Shown here: positions 45,544 through 53,285 of the stretch, piece by piece
Position numbering within the stretch: position 1 is the stretch's first letter
How the letters are laid out: each line of letters opens with the position of its first letter
Assembly: GCA_944320845.1 (NCBI GenBank)
Contig: CALUJA010000005.1
Location: forward strand, 62,001-126,000
From: an uncultured Phocaeicola sp.
GTDB lineage: Bacteria > Bacteroidota > Bacteroidia > Bacteroidales > Bacteroidaceae
Direction of reading: 5' to 3'
Length of the DNA stretch: 64,000 bases
Position numbers and translations under genes: made by a program
The notes under the pieces: generated by a model
The model's input: the letters and a program-made list of their open reading frames with translations, nothing else
The model's database searches: none
Told to the model about the DNA's origin: nothing

Positions 45544-46965
45544 TTCGTTACAGTCGGTCTGTTCCTCGGGCCAGTTTACGAGATACAGCGTTTCGGTGGC
45601 TCGGGTTATGGCGGTATAGAGCCAGCGGAAGTAGTCGGGGGTGAGCGACTCGCCGGTCATGTATCCTTGGTCGATGAACACATGCTGCCACTGTCCGCCC
45701 TGCGCCTTGTGGCAGGTCACGGCGTATGCGAACTTCACCTGAAGTGCGTTGTAGTAGCTGTCTTCTTTTAGCCGCTTCAGCCGCTCGCGGCGGGTGGACA
45801 GGTCGGCATAGTCCTCCATCACGCGGGTGAAGAGTTGTTCGCTCTGTTCGCGGGAAAGTGCGGGGGCATCGCTTTGCAGCGTGTCGAGCAGGATGCGTGT
45901 CTCTATCTCCAGGTCGCCGTAGTCGGGGAAAGACAGCGCCACATCTGCGAAACGGAAGCCGTACATCTCCCTCACGCGGCGCACCCGTCTTACGCGGGCT
46001 ACATCGCCGTTGGCGATAAAGTCAAGCTCCTTGCAGGCTGCTCCCCAAAAGTAGTTGTTTTTTGCTACCATCAGCATGTCGCCCGCCGACAGCTCGTCGT
46101 CGCGGTAGAGGATGGTGTTGCGGATGCCGTTGTTGTAAAGGTTCGCTCGGCGGTTTGAGCGGCAGATTACGATGGTTTCGTCTGTCCCCGCACGGTCGTA
46201 GCATCCACTCAGCGTTTCGGCCAGTTCGCTGCCGGAGATGAGCCTGACATCCGGAAATTTCCCCACGCTCAGGACGGGCAGCGAGCCGAAGCGGCCGCCC
46301 GCAATGTGCCGGCGCAGCAGGGTGGCGTTGGACAGAATGCCCTGCCTGCCGCTCTGCCGCACCACTTGGGTCAGCTCACAGGCGGTGACATGCAGTCCGT
46401 ATCCTTCCAGCACTTCGGGTGAGAGCGCCGGACTCTTTTCCTCGCCCACGGGAGGCAGCTGCGCCGTGTCGCCCACAAGTACCAGACGGCACCCCTCGCC
46501 GCCGTATACATATTCTATGAGGTCGTCGAGCAGCCGCCCGCTTCCGAAAAAGCTCCCCGCCAGTCCGCTGTTTGAAATCATCGAAGCCTCGTCGACGACA
46601 AACAGCGTGTGGCGGGACAGGTTGGGACTCAGACTGAAATTTTCTTCCGCCCCGAATGCCCGTTGGCGGTATATCCGCCGGTGGACGGTATAGGCCGGAT
46701 GGGCGGCATGGCGGGCGAACACCTTGGCCGCCCGTCCCGTGGGGGCAAGCAGTACACACTTCCTTTCGAGCAGTGAAAGCATCTTTACCATCGCCCCCAC
46801 GAGCGAGGTTTTTCCGGTTCCGGCATACCCTCTCATCACAAACACGGCCTGCGGGTCGGGCGAAAGCAGAAAATTTGTAAAAGAATTTATCGCTTTTTCT
46901 TGTTCTTCTGTTGGAGCATAAGAAAAAATTTGTTTAATTTGTTGCGTCAAATCATTATTTAACAT
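45541..46965 (-). CDS. RecD-like SF1 DNA helicase/ATPase
   Basis: A 474-residue protein. Walker A GYAGTGKTSLVG lies at about 46-57, PTGRAAKVFA, Walker B LFVVDEASMIS, motif III VLVGDTAQLPPVG, and the C-terminal UvrD_C_2 motif KFAYAVTCHKAQGGQWQHVF (20) with WLYTAITRATETLYLV. It is a stand-alone 5'-3' helicase of the RecD2/Dda type, shorter than RecD2. It probably acts in DNA repair or replication; no partner recBC genes are adjacent. Confidence 0.9.
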   Translation of the reverse strand: MLNNDLTQQIKQIFSYAPTEEQEKAINSFTNFLLSPDPQAVFVMRGYAGTGKTSLVGAMVKMLSLLERKCVLLAPTGRAAKVFARHAAHPAYTVHRRIYRQRAFGAEENFSLSPNLSRHTLFVVDEASMISNSGLAGSFFGSGRLLDDLIEYVYGGEGCRLVLVGDTAQLPPVGEEKSPALSPEVLEGYGLHVTACELTQVVRQSGRQGILSNATLLRRHIAGGRFGSLPVLSVGKFPDVRLISGSELAETLSGCYDRAGTDETIVICRSNRRANLYNNGIRNTILYRDDELSAGDMLMVAKNNYFWGAACKELDFIANGDVARVRRVRRVREMYGFRFADVALSFPDYGDLEIETRILLDTLQSDAPALSREQSEQLFTRVMEDYADLSTRRERLKRLKEDSYYNALQVKFAYAVTCHKAQGGQWQHVFIDQGYMTGESLTPDYFRWLYTAITRATETLYLVNWPEEQTDCNE

Positions 46966-47017
46966 AATTGGTAGATAAAAAAACGTGCAACTCCTTAGGT
47001 GATTGCAGTAAAATACT

Positions 47018-47025
47018 TATTTTTG
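47018..47025 (+). promoter_or_regulatory. -7 box of the 47060 operon
   Basis: TATTTTTG, full consensus, 34 bases before the ATG at 47060. Confidence 0.6.
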
Positions 47026-47059
47026 TGCTGCGAATATAAATTAAAAAAATAATATTATC

Positions 47060-47746
47060 ATGAAAACAGTTATTAATCTTGTGTTGGCAATCTGCGTAGT
47101 GGCACTGATTTACATTTGCTACGGCAGTATAATGGGACCCATTAACTTTGAAAAAGAGAAGGGGATTAGAGAGAAAGCTATCATAACCCGTCTGATTGAT
47201 ATCCGTAAGGCGCAGCAGGAATACCGTACGATGCACCACGGAGCATATACCGACAACTTTGATACGCTGATTGCTTTTGTGAAGACAGCCAAGCTGCCGT
47301 TCATCATGAAGGTCGGAACTCTGACTGATGACCAGCTGAACAGCGGAATGACCGAACAGAAGGCTATGGATCTCATCAACAAGGCCAAGAGAACCGGTAA
47401 CTGGAGTGAAGTGGAAAAGCAGGGTCTGAAAGACTTCCGTCGTGATACCATGTGGGTGGCAGTAATGGACACCATCTTCGAAAAGGGATTCAATCCCGAC
47501 TCTCTGCCTTACGTGCCTTACGGTGGTGGAGCCAAGTTCCAGATGCAGGCCCGTCGCGACACATTGGAAAGCGGTATGCCGCTGAACCTCTTCCAGGCTA
47601 ACGTAGACTATGATGTATATCTGAAAGGTCTGAACGAGCAGGAACTGAACAACCTGAAAGATGTGCAGAGCAAGATTGGAAAATACTGCGGTCTGAAAGT
47701 GGGCGACATCGAGCAGCCGAACAACAACGCAGGTAACTGGGAATAA
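47060..47746 (+). CDS. Membrane-anchored conserved protein, pseudopilin-like
   Basis: A 228-residue protein with one N-terminal membrane helix (MKTVINLVLAICVVALIYICY) and a soluble domain outside. The segment after it, RLIDIRKAQQEYRTMHHGAY (20) with TDNFDTLIAFV, resembles the alpha-1 helix and following region of type II/IV pseudopilins, but no prepilin peptidase motif is present. The function is unknown. It is followed at 23 bases by DUF3822 and then rsmD, a gene order I expect to be conserved in Bacteroidales. Confidence 0.75.
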   Translation: MKTVINLVLAICVVALIYICYGSIMGPINFEKEKGIREKAIITRLIDIRKAQQEYRTMHHGAYTDNFDTLIAFVKTAKLPFIMKVGTLTDDQLNSGMTEQKAMDLINKAKRTGNWSEVEKQGLKDFRRDTMWVAVMDTIFEKGFNPDSLPYVPYGGGAKFQMQARRDTLESGMPLNLFQANVDYDVYLKGLNEQELNNLKDVQSKIGKYCGLKVGDIEQPNNNAGNWE

Positions 47747-47769
47747 TCTTCTCACTCTGTGGGTGTTAT

Positions 47770-48564
47770 ATGACAGCTTTGATTGATTTTGCGGAATCAG
47801 CAAAACACTATACATTATCCATCCGTCTGAGTACGGATGGATTTTCTTTTTCTGTCGGCGGCTCTTCCGGGGATGGGGGAGAGGTGGCGGGAGGCTCTTT
47901 CGAGGTGAACGTGCAGCATTCGCTTGCCGCCAATCTCAAGCAGTTTCTGGCACAGACCGGCGAGCTTGGCCATGCCTACCGCCAGGTGAACGTGCTGATG
48001 CACACCGACCGCTATACGGTGATGCCGCTCGATATGTATGAAGACAGTCTGGCCGAAAAGGTCTTTTACCAGAACCTGCCCCGGCGCAGCAACGAGGTGG
48101 TGCTCTGCAATGTGCTGGGAAGGAGCGGGGCGGCGGTGCTTTTCGGCATCGACAAGCTGAGCCACCTGTTCTTGTCGGAGCACTTCCCTAACGCGCGCTT
48201 TTTCGCCACGGTCAGTCCCCTGATGGAATATTTCTCGGTGAAAAGCCGCGAGTGCGGATGCCGCAGTCTGTTTGTCCATCCCACGCCCGGAATGACGGAT
48301 GTGGTGGCTTTCGACCGGGGGCGTCTGCTGCTGGCCAACACCTATCCTACGGCGGGTGGCGATGACTGCTGCTTTTACCTGCTCGGCGTGTGGAAGAGCT
48401 TGGAATACAGTCAGGAAGACGACCGGCTGTATCTGGTAGGCATGTCTGCTTCTGCCGCCGGACGGCTCACGGAAAGATTGGCGAAGTTTGTGCGCCACGT
48501 GGAAGTGATGGAGGCGGCGGACAACATCCCCTTTGACATGCAATCATTAATGTTATGCGAGTAA
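47770..48564 (+). CDS. DUF3822 family protein
   Basis: A 264-residue cytoplasmic protein of the Bacteroidetes family DUF3822, which appears to have an actin/ASKHA-like fold (two similar halves, with HPTPGMTDVVAFDRGRLLLA and FATVSPLMEYFS in the second). Its role is not established. Its 3' end overlaps the rsmD start by ten bases, indicating coupled translation, which is the only functional hint. Confidence 0.82.
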   Translation: MTALIDFAESAKHYTLSIRLSTDGFSFSVGGSSGDGGEVAGGSFEVNVQHSLAANLKQFLAQTGELGHAYRQVNVLMHTDRYTVMPLDMYEDSLAEKVFYQNLPRRSNEVVLCNVLGRSGAAVLFGIDKLSHLFLSEHFPNARFFATVSPLMEYFSVKSRECGCRSLFVHPTPGMTDVVAFDRGRLLLANTYPTAGGDDCCFYLLGVWKSLEYSQEDDRLYLVGMSASAAGRLTERLAKFVRHVEVMEAADNIPFDMQSLMLCE

Positions 48565-49121
48565 TCAGTGGAATATACAGACATCGCCGCTTTGATGTGC
48601 CCCGTACATTCAAGGCGCGCCCCACGACGGATTTTGCCAAGGAAAATCTGTTCAACGTGTTAAGCAACTATTTCGACTTCGGCGACGGCGTGACGGCGCT
48701 CGACCTCTTTGCCGGGACGGGAAGCATCAGCATCGAACTGGTGTCGCGCGGATGCGACCGTGTGGTGGCGGTAGAGAAGGATTCGCAGCATCATGCCTTC
48801 ATCGTGAAGGTGATGCGCGAGGTGAAGACCGACCGCTGCATGCCTCTGCGTGCCGATGTGTTCCGCTACATGGAACGGTGCCGCGAACGGTTCGACTTCA
48901 TCTTTGCCGACCCTCCCTATGCGCTCAAGGAGCTTCCCACCATTCCCGACCGGGTGTTTGCCTGCCGTCTGCTGAAGCCCGGCGGACTCTTCGTGCTGGA
49001 GCATGGCAAAGACCTGAACTTTGCGGAGCATCCGCACTTTGTGGAGCACAGGCATTACGGCAGCGTGAACTTCTCCTTTTTCAGAGCAGAGGAGCAAGCA
49101 GACGGACAACCGACTCTGTAG
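48555..49121 (+). CDS. rsmD: 16S rRNA (guanine966-N2)-methyltransferase
   Basis: RsmD methylates G966 of 16S rRNA using SAM. The 188-residue protein begins MRVISGIYRHRRFDVPRTFK (20) and RPTTDFAKENLFN, typical of the family. The SAM motif ALDLFAGTGSISIE is at about 48-61, and the catalytic motif DPPY at 119-122. It overlaps DUF3822 at its 5' end and, at its 3' end, the convergent cardiolipin synthase gene by 41 bases. Confidence 0.95.
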   Translation: MRVISGIYRHRRFDVPRTFKARPTTDFAKENLFNVLSNYFDFGDGVTALDLFAGTGSISIELVSRGCDRVVAVEKDSQHHAFIVKVMREVKTDRCMPLRADVFRYMERCRERFDFIFADPPYALKELPTIPDRVFACRLLKPGGLFVLEHGKDLNFAEHPHFVEHRHYGSVNFSFFRAEEQADGQPTL

Positions 49122-50517
49122 CCTTGTTCCGCCATGAGCGGCGTTCCCATATCTTGGGTGAGAGCAGCAGGCAGTTGCGCTGGTCGTCGAGAAACACGGT
49201 CTTCAGCGTGAGTGCCGTCTGGCGGTCGTAAAAGAAAGCGTTCGCCTCGAAGTTGTGCTCAAAGCTGCGGAAGTCCATGTTGGTGGAGCCTACGGTGGCC
49301 ACTTCGTCGTCATATACCATCATCTTTGCATGGATGAATCCCTTGCGGTAGAGATAAATCTTGACCCCCGCACACATCATTTCGCTGAGGTAAGAGAGCG
49401 AGGCCTTGTGGATGAGCCATGTGTCGGCCCGCTTGGGCAGCATGATGCGCACGTCGGTGCCTGCCAGAGCCGCTGTCTGGAGGGCGGTCTTTATCTGCTC
49501 GTCGGGCAGGAAGTAGGGAGTTTGGATGTAGAGATACCGCCGAGCCGAACAGACGGCCATCATGAGTCCCTGCATGATGTCGTGCCACTGCCCCACGGGG
49601 TCGGAGGTGACAATCTGCGCCACGGTGTCGCCCTGGCGTTCCTTTATCTTCGGGAAATATTCGGCCGAGGTGATGAGCGAGCGGTCTACGGCATACCAGT
49701 CGGTGAGAAAAGCCGTCTGAAGCCCGTACACGGCCTTTCCGGTAATCTTCGCCTGTGTGTCGCGCCACGGCCCCCACGGCAGCCCTTTCACATACCGCTC
49801 GGCGATGTTCATGCCGCCGATGAATCCCGTATGCCCGTCGATGATGGTCAGCTTGCGGTGGTTGCGGTAGTTTACCTTGCTTGTAAACCGCGGGAAGCGC
49901 ACTTTGAGGAAACTCTGCACCTCGATGCCCTCGCACAGCATCTGTTCGTAGAAATCGTGGTCTACCTTCCAGCAGCCCACATCGTCGTAGAGCACGCGGA
50001 TGCGGACTCCCTCGCGCGCCTTGTCTATCAGTGCGTCGCGCACCAGCCGGCCTATCGCATCGTCTTCAAAGATATAATACTCCATGTGGATGAATTTGCG
50101 TGCGCGGGCTATCTCACGCAGCAGCGACTGCACCATGGCATAGCCGTTGGTGTAAAACTCCACACCGTTTCCGCCGAAGGTAAGTGCGTTGTTTACCCGC
50201 CGGAAGAAGGTGGCGAGATGCTTCTGTCCCGCCTCTACGGCTACCTCCGCCTGCGCCTGATATTCTTCCATCGGCCTTTTGGCCAGACGGGCGTATCCCT
50301 TCCGGCTGATGAGGCGCTCTTTGCGCGTGTCGCGCCCGAAAAAGATGTAGAGCAGCAGTCCTGCCACGGGCAGAAAGAACAGCACGAGAATCCATGCCAT
50401 CGTCTTTACCGGATTGCGGTTGTCGAAAATCACGATGAAGATGGTGGCGACCACTACGGCAAGGTAGACCGTATAGAGCAGTCCGGCAATCACGTTGCCC
50501 CACATTATTCCGTCCAT
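49081..50517 (-). CDS. cls: Cardiolipin synthase
   Basis: From the ATG at 50517 the protein has 478 residues. Two N-terminal membrane helices (about 1-55) are followed by two phospholipase D domains with HKD motifs HRKLTIIDGHTGFIGGMNIA (20) and HAKMMVYDDEVATVGSTNMD (20). It joins two phosphatidylglycerol molecules to make cardiolipin. A TTG at 50541 would extend it but falls in the promoter. The 3' end overlaps rsmD tail-to-tail by 41 bases. Confidence 0.95.
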   Translation of the reverse strand: MDGIMWGNVIAGLLYTVYLAVVVATIFIVIFDNRNPVKTMAWILVLFFLPVAGLLLYIFFGRDTRKERLISRKGYARLAKRPMEEYQAQAEVAVEAGQKHLATFFRRVNNALTFGGNGVEFYTNGYAMVQSLLREIARARKFIHMEYYIFEDDAIGRLVRDALIDKAREGVRIRVLYDDVGCWKVDHDFYEQMLCEGIEVQSFLKVRFPRFTSKVNYRNHRKLTIIDGHTGFIGGMNIAERYVKGLPWGPWRDTQAKITGKAVYGLQTAFLTDWYAVDRSLITSAEYFPKIKERQGDTVAQIVTSDPVGQWHDIMQGLMMAVCSARRYLYIQTPYFLPDEQIKTALQTAALAGTDVRIMLPKRADTWLIHKASLSYLSEMMCAGVKIYLYRKGFIHAKMMVYDDEVATVGSTNMDFRSFEHNFEANAFFYDRQTALTLKTVFLDDQRNCLLLSPKIWERRSWRNKATESVVRLLAPLL

Positions 50518-50538
50518 ATAGTTGAGTCTTTGTTCCTC

Positions 50539-50546
50539 CAAATATA
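50539..50546 (-). promoter_or_regulatory. -7 box of the cardiolipin synthase gene
   Basis: The minus strand reads TATATTTG, a full match, 21 bases upstream of the ATG at 50517. Confidence 0.6.
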
Positions 50547-50700
50547 GCGTTTATTTGTTTTCCTCCCTAATGTTTCGGCATACAGTTTTGGCTTTTCGGG
50601 AAATTGTGCCTTACCTTTCTTTCTTGTTATTTATATATAAATGTATGTCCGTATGTCGGAAGTCATATTTGAACGGGGGCATTTCGGGGCGCTTTTTTGC

Positions 50701-50780
50701 CGTTTCTATAATTTTCGCAAAATAAAATAAAGGCCAGGAGTATGCCTGGCCTTTTTATTTTTAAAATAATATTTTAAGAA
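50701..50780 (+). repeat. ~80-bp repeat, copy A (with hairpin)
   Basis: This AT-rich stretch begins CGTTTCTATAATTTTCGCAA, contains the hairpin AAGGCCAGG-AGTATG-CCTGGCCTTTTT and ends AATAATATTTTAAG. The reverse complement of 52781-52861 matches it over its whole length with about ten differences and one or two gaps by eye. It lies in the 347-bp gap between cls and the GH43 3' end; the hairpin with T-run would also end GH43 or cls-side transcription. Nothing else is seen in this gap. Confidence 0.75.
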
Positions 50781-50864
50781 ATTACCTGAAAAAGTGTCCC
50801 GGATGTCTTGTCGCAGGAGGAGGAGTCCGGTGCATGATGTGCAGGACTTTGGTCTGTATGACTT

Positions 50865-52481
50865 TTACCGGCTTTCAAACTCCAGTTCAATCAGCTCGCA
50901 CAGAGAGCGGTCTGCTGTGGGTGAGTCGAATACCAGATAAATGGCATGCTTGTCGCCGTAGCTGCACAGACGCGATACATCCGTGCGCAGGTCGGCAGGT
51001 GTCTGCGGAGTGTCGGCACGGAGAGTCAGGGTGCCCAGCCTTACGCCGCCGTTTGTTTCCCAGGGACTGTCCATCATGACCGTTATCGTTCCTTCCACTC
51101 CCAAGGGCTTGAGCTTCAGGATGAGGTCGAGCGGACGCGTGCGGTCGAGGCGGTCGAGGTTGAAGTATTTGTAGCCCACGATGGAACCGGCGGTATTGTT
51201 GACCACCGCATTGCGGTTTACGCTCAGGTCGTAGGGACAGTCGAGGTTGGTCGCATCGCCGTAGGAAGGTTGCACGTATGAGCCGCTGAACACGAAGTTT
51301 GGCCATTCGCCCGTGGCGGGGCGCGGCCCTGTGTAATGGCAGGCTATTCCGGCAGAGTAGCGGCGGTAAGGGTCAAGTCCCTGCGTCTCGAATCCCTCGG
51401 AAGTATATTCGGCTTCCGAAATCTCTACCCGTCCGCCGGGCCCTTCGGTCACCTTCACTTCGATGGGAGCGGCCATGGCCTGGCGCGCGAACTCGTTCAG
51501 GCCCGTCTGGCGGTGATATACCACATACCATTGCCCGTTCACCACCACGATGCTGCCGTGCGTGTTTCCACGCGGGGTGGCCGTGGCGACGGGCCGCCCG
51601 TTGATGTCCGCCCCGCGCCCGCGTCCGTCGATGATGGTTCCTCCGTAGGTGAAGGGGCCGAGCGGCCGGTCGCTGTAGGCGTATGCCAGGGTATAGTTGC
51701 TGCCAGGCAGTCCGAACTCGTTTTCAGCCGTCCATCGGCTGTAGATGAACACATACTTGTCTTTTATCTTGCGGATGGAGGATGCTTCGAAGAAGCGGAA
51801 TACGCCCTCCTGGCGGCAGCTTGGAATCATGTCCTTCACCACTTCGGTGCCGGGCTTGACGGTGGCCATCGTCTGCGGGTCGAGCTCTGCGGCCCACGAG
51901 CCGTTGATGCCCCAGTAGCCGTACACCCGTCCGTCGTCGTCCACCAGCACCGCAGGGTCGAAGTCCAGCACGCCTTCCGTGCGCGTGGGGTCATCCTTGC
52001 TCCAGTTGCAGGCGGTAAAAGGCCCGTCGGGGCGGTCGGCGCGGGCCACCATGTTCTTGCGCCCTTCGCTCTGGTTGTTGGGGAAGAGGTAGTAGGTCTT
52101 CTTCCCGTCTTTTCCCTTCACCTCCACGATGTCGGGGGCGTAGAGAATGTCGCCGATGCCTCCCTCGTTGAGCGGCCTGCCGTCGGCTCCGGTCTTCGAT
52201 TCGAAGATGATTCCGCCGTACCGCCAGTCGTTGAGGTTCTCTACCGGTGCCGACCATACCACCTGTTCGCGTCCGCAATACTCGGTCTTCATCGAGTCGT
52301 GCGAACCGTATACATACACGCGGTAGTGTCCCGGGCGGTCAGGGTCTTCAAACACGTAGGGTTCCCCGTCGGGGATGTACTCCCACAGCGGGAGGAAAGG
52401 GTTTACTGCCGCGAGCCTTTGTGCCGCTCCGAAAAAGAGGAAGGCTGCCAGGGCGAGCAGTGTGAGACGAAGGTTTTTCAT
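50865..52481 (-). CDS. Secreted glycoside hydrolase family 43 protein
   Basis: The 538-residue protein has a signal peptide (MKNLRLTLLALAAFLFFGAA, cleavage near RLAA-VN). The five-bladed propeller shows GEPYVFEDPDRPGHYRVYVY (20), with an Asp as candidate base, DFDPAVLVDDDGRVYGYWG (Asp175) and FFEASSIRKIKDKYVFIYSR (20, acid Glu232). The C-terminal ~150 residues look like a beta-sandwich carbohydrate-binding module (CBM6-like). GH43 enzymes act on arabinans, xylans and galactans. It has its own full promoter, diverges from susCD, and lies between two inverted copies of an ~80-bp repeat. Confidence 0.88.
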   Translation of the reverse strand: MKNLRLTLLALAAFLFFGAAQRLAAVNPFLPLWEYIPDGEPYVFEDPDRPGHYRVYVYGSHDSMKTEYCGREQVVWSAPVENLNDWRYGGIIFESKTGADGRPLNEGGIGDILYAPDIVEVKGKDGKKTYYLFPNNQSEGRKNMVARADRPDGPFTACNWSKDDPTRTEGVLDFDPAVLVDDDGRVYGYWGINGSWAAELDPQTMATVKPGTEVVKDMIPSCRQEGVFRFFEASSIRKIKDKYVFIYSRWTAENEFGLPGSNYTLAYAYSDRPLGPFTYGGTIIDGRGRGADINGRPVATATPRGNTHGSIVVVNGQWYVVYHRQTGLNEFARQAMAAPIEVKVTEGPGGRVEISEAEYTSEGFETQGLDPYRRYSAGIACHYTGPRPATGEWPNFVFSGSYVQPSYGDATNLDCPYDLSVNRNAVVNNTAGSIVGYKYFNLDRLDRTRPLDLILKLKPLGVEGTITVMMDSPWETNGGVRLGTLTLRADTPQTPADLRTDVSRLCSYGDKHAIYLVFDSPTADRSLCELIELEFESR

Positions 52482-52511
52482 AAGCATGTCGTTTTAAAAA
52501 GATTCCGAATA

Positions 52512-52541
52512 CAAATATAGCATTTCTTGGGGTTCGGCCAA
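52512..52541 (-). promoter_or_regulatory. Full promoter of the GH43 gene
   Basis: On the minus strand TTG (52541-52539), a 19-base spacer and TATATTTG (52519-52512) match the consensus exactly, 31 bases before the ATG at 52481. Confidence 0.75.
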
Positions 52542-52749
52542 GGCTTTTCCGGTTTTTTCCTTCTTGGATTTGCAGGGTTGGTCTTGCCGGATTCAGGAGG
52601 TTTGTCTTTTTGTAAGCAAATGAGGCTTGTCAATATGGATATGGTGCGTATCTGTCATAAAATCCGCATTGTTTTTTCGTGCTTTTAAATCAAAATTCTG
52701 GATATGCCTTGTCGCTGAATGAAAGAGCGGCCCGTGATTCTTGTGTGCA

Positions 52750-52888
52750 GGGGGCAGATAGGGGCAGATTTTTCGGGATTTTCTTAAAATATTATTTTAT
52801 ATATAAAACCCCCAGGTATACCCCTGGCCTTTTTTAATGTTTTGCGAAAGTTATAGAAACGGGAAATAATCTGCCCCTATCTGCCCCC
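52750..52888. repeat. 139-bp palindromic element holding repeat copy B
   Basis: The ends are a perfect 21-bp inverted repeat: GGGGGCAGATAGGGGCAGAT(T) at 52750-52770 and its complement at 52868-52888; each arm is itself a tandem of GGGGCAGATA-like decamers. The core 52781-52861 is copy B of the ~80-bp repeat, opposite to copy A, with hairpin CCCCAGG-TATAC-CCCTGG followed by CCTTTTTT. It may be a MITE- or REP-like element and a terminator. The rest of 52542-52950 holds no gene. Confidence 0.7.
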
Positions 52889-52950
52889 CCTCTTTGCTCT
52901 GAATGTTCCGCTGCAGACGGGAGGGGATGCTGCCGACCGAAAATCCGCTA

Positions 52951-52966
52951 AGTTCCCGAAGGACTT
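52951..52966 (+). repeat. Left 16-bp arm of the probable invertible promoter
   Basis: AGTTCCCGAAGGACTT, the exact reverse complement of 53229-53244. The 262-bp segment between the arms contains the susC promoter. Confidence 0.8.
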
Positions 52967-53179
52967 GAAGGAACGGGACAGACGGAATGTCAAATTGAAA
53001 GCAAAAACTCCCGACAGGTTACTATCGGTCGTTTTATGAAAAATGAAGGGAAAGACCAGAAAAATAACAAAAAATCGATTTTTAAGGCTTAAAAATGTTC
53101 ATGTATATGTTTTACAAAATGTTTTTCCGTCAATTTATTATGTTATTGAATATAAAACTGATTTTTCATCACGAAAATA

Positions 53180-53211
53180 TTGCTTGATATTTATATTTAT
53201 TTGTATTTTTG
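53180..53211 (+). promoter_or_regulatory. susC promoter inside the invertible segment
   Basis: TTG (53180-53182), a 21-base spacer and TATTTTTG (53204-53211) match the Bacteroides consensus. It points at susC and lies 17 bases inside the right arm, so transcription would cross the arm and reach the ATG at 53286. In this assembly it is in the ON orientation. Confidence 0.75.
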
Positions 53212-53228
53212 GGGACTTGTTAATAGAA

Positions 53229-53244
53229 AAGTCCTTCGGGAACT
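53229..53244 (+). repeat. Right 16-bp arm of the probable invertible promoter
   Basis: AAGTCCTTCGGGAACT, the perfect inverted copy of 52951-52966, located between the susC promoter and the susC start. Confidence 0.8.
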
Positions 53245-53285
53245 CAAATCAGGCTATTAGTGTTTAATTAATATAAGAGAGGTTT

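Noticed and set aside
53043-53267. Open frame of 74 codons upstream of susC
   Set aside because: It lies inside the AT-rich invertible segment, covers the susC promoter and right arm, and its composition is not protein-like.
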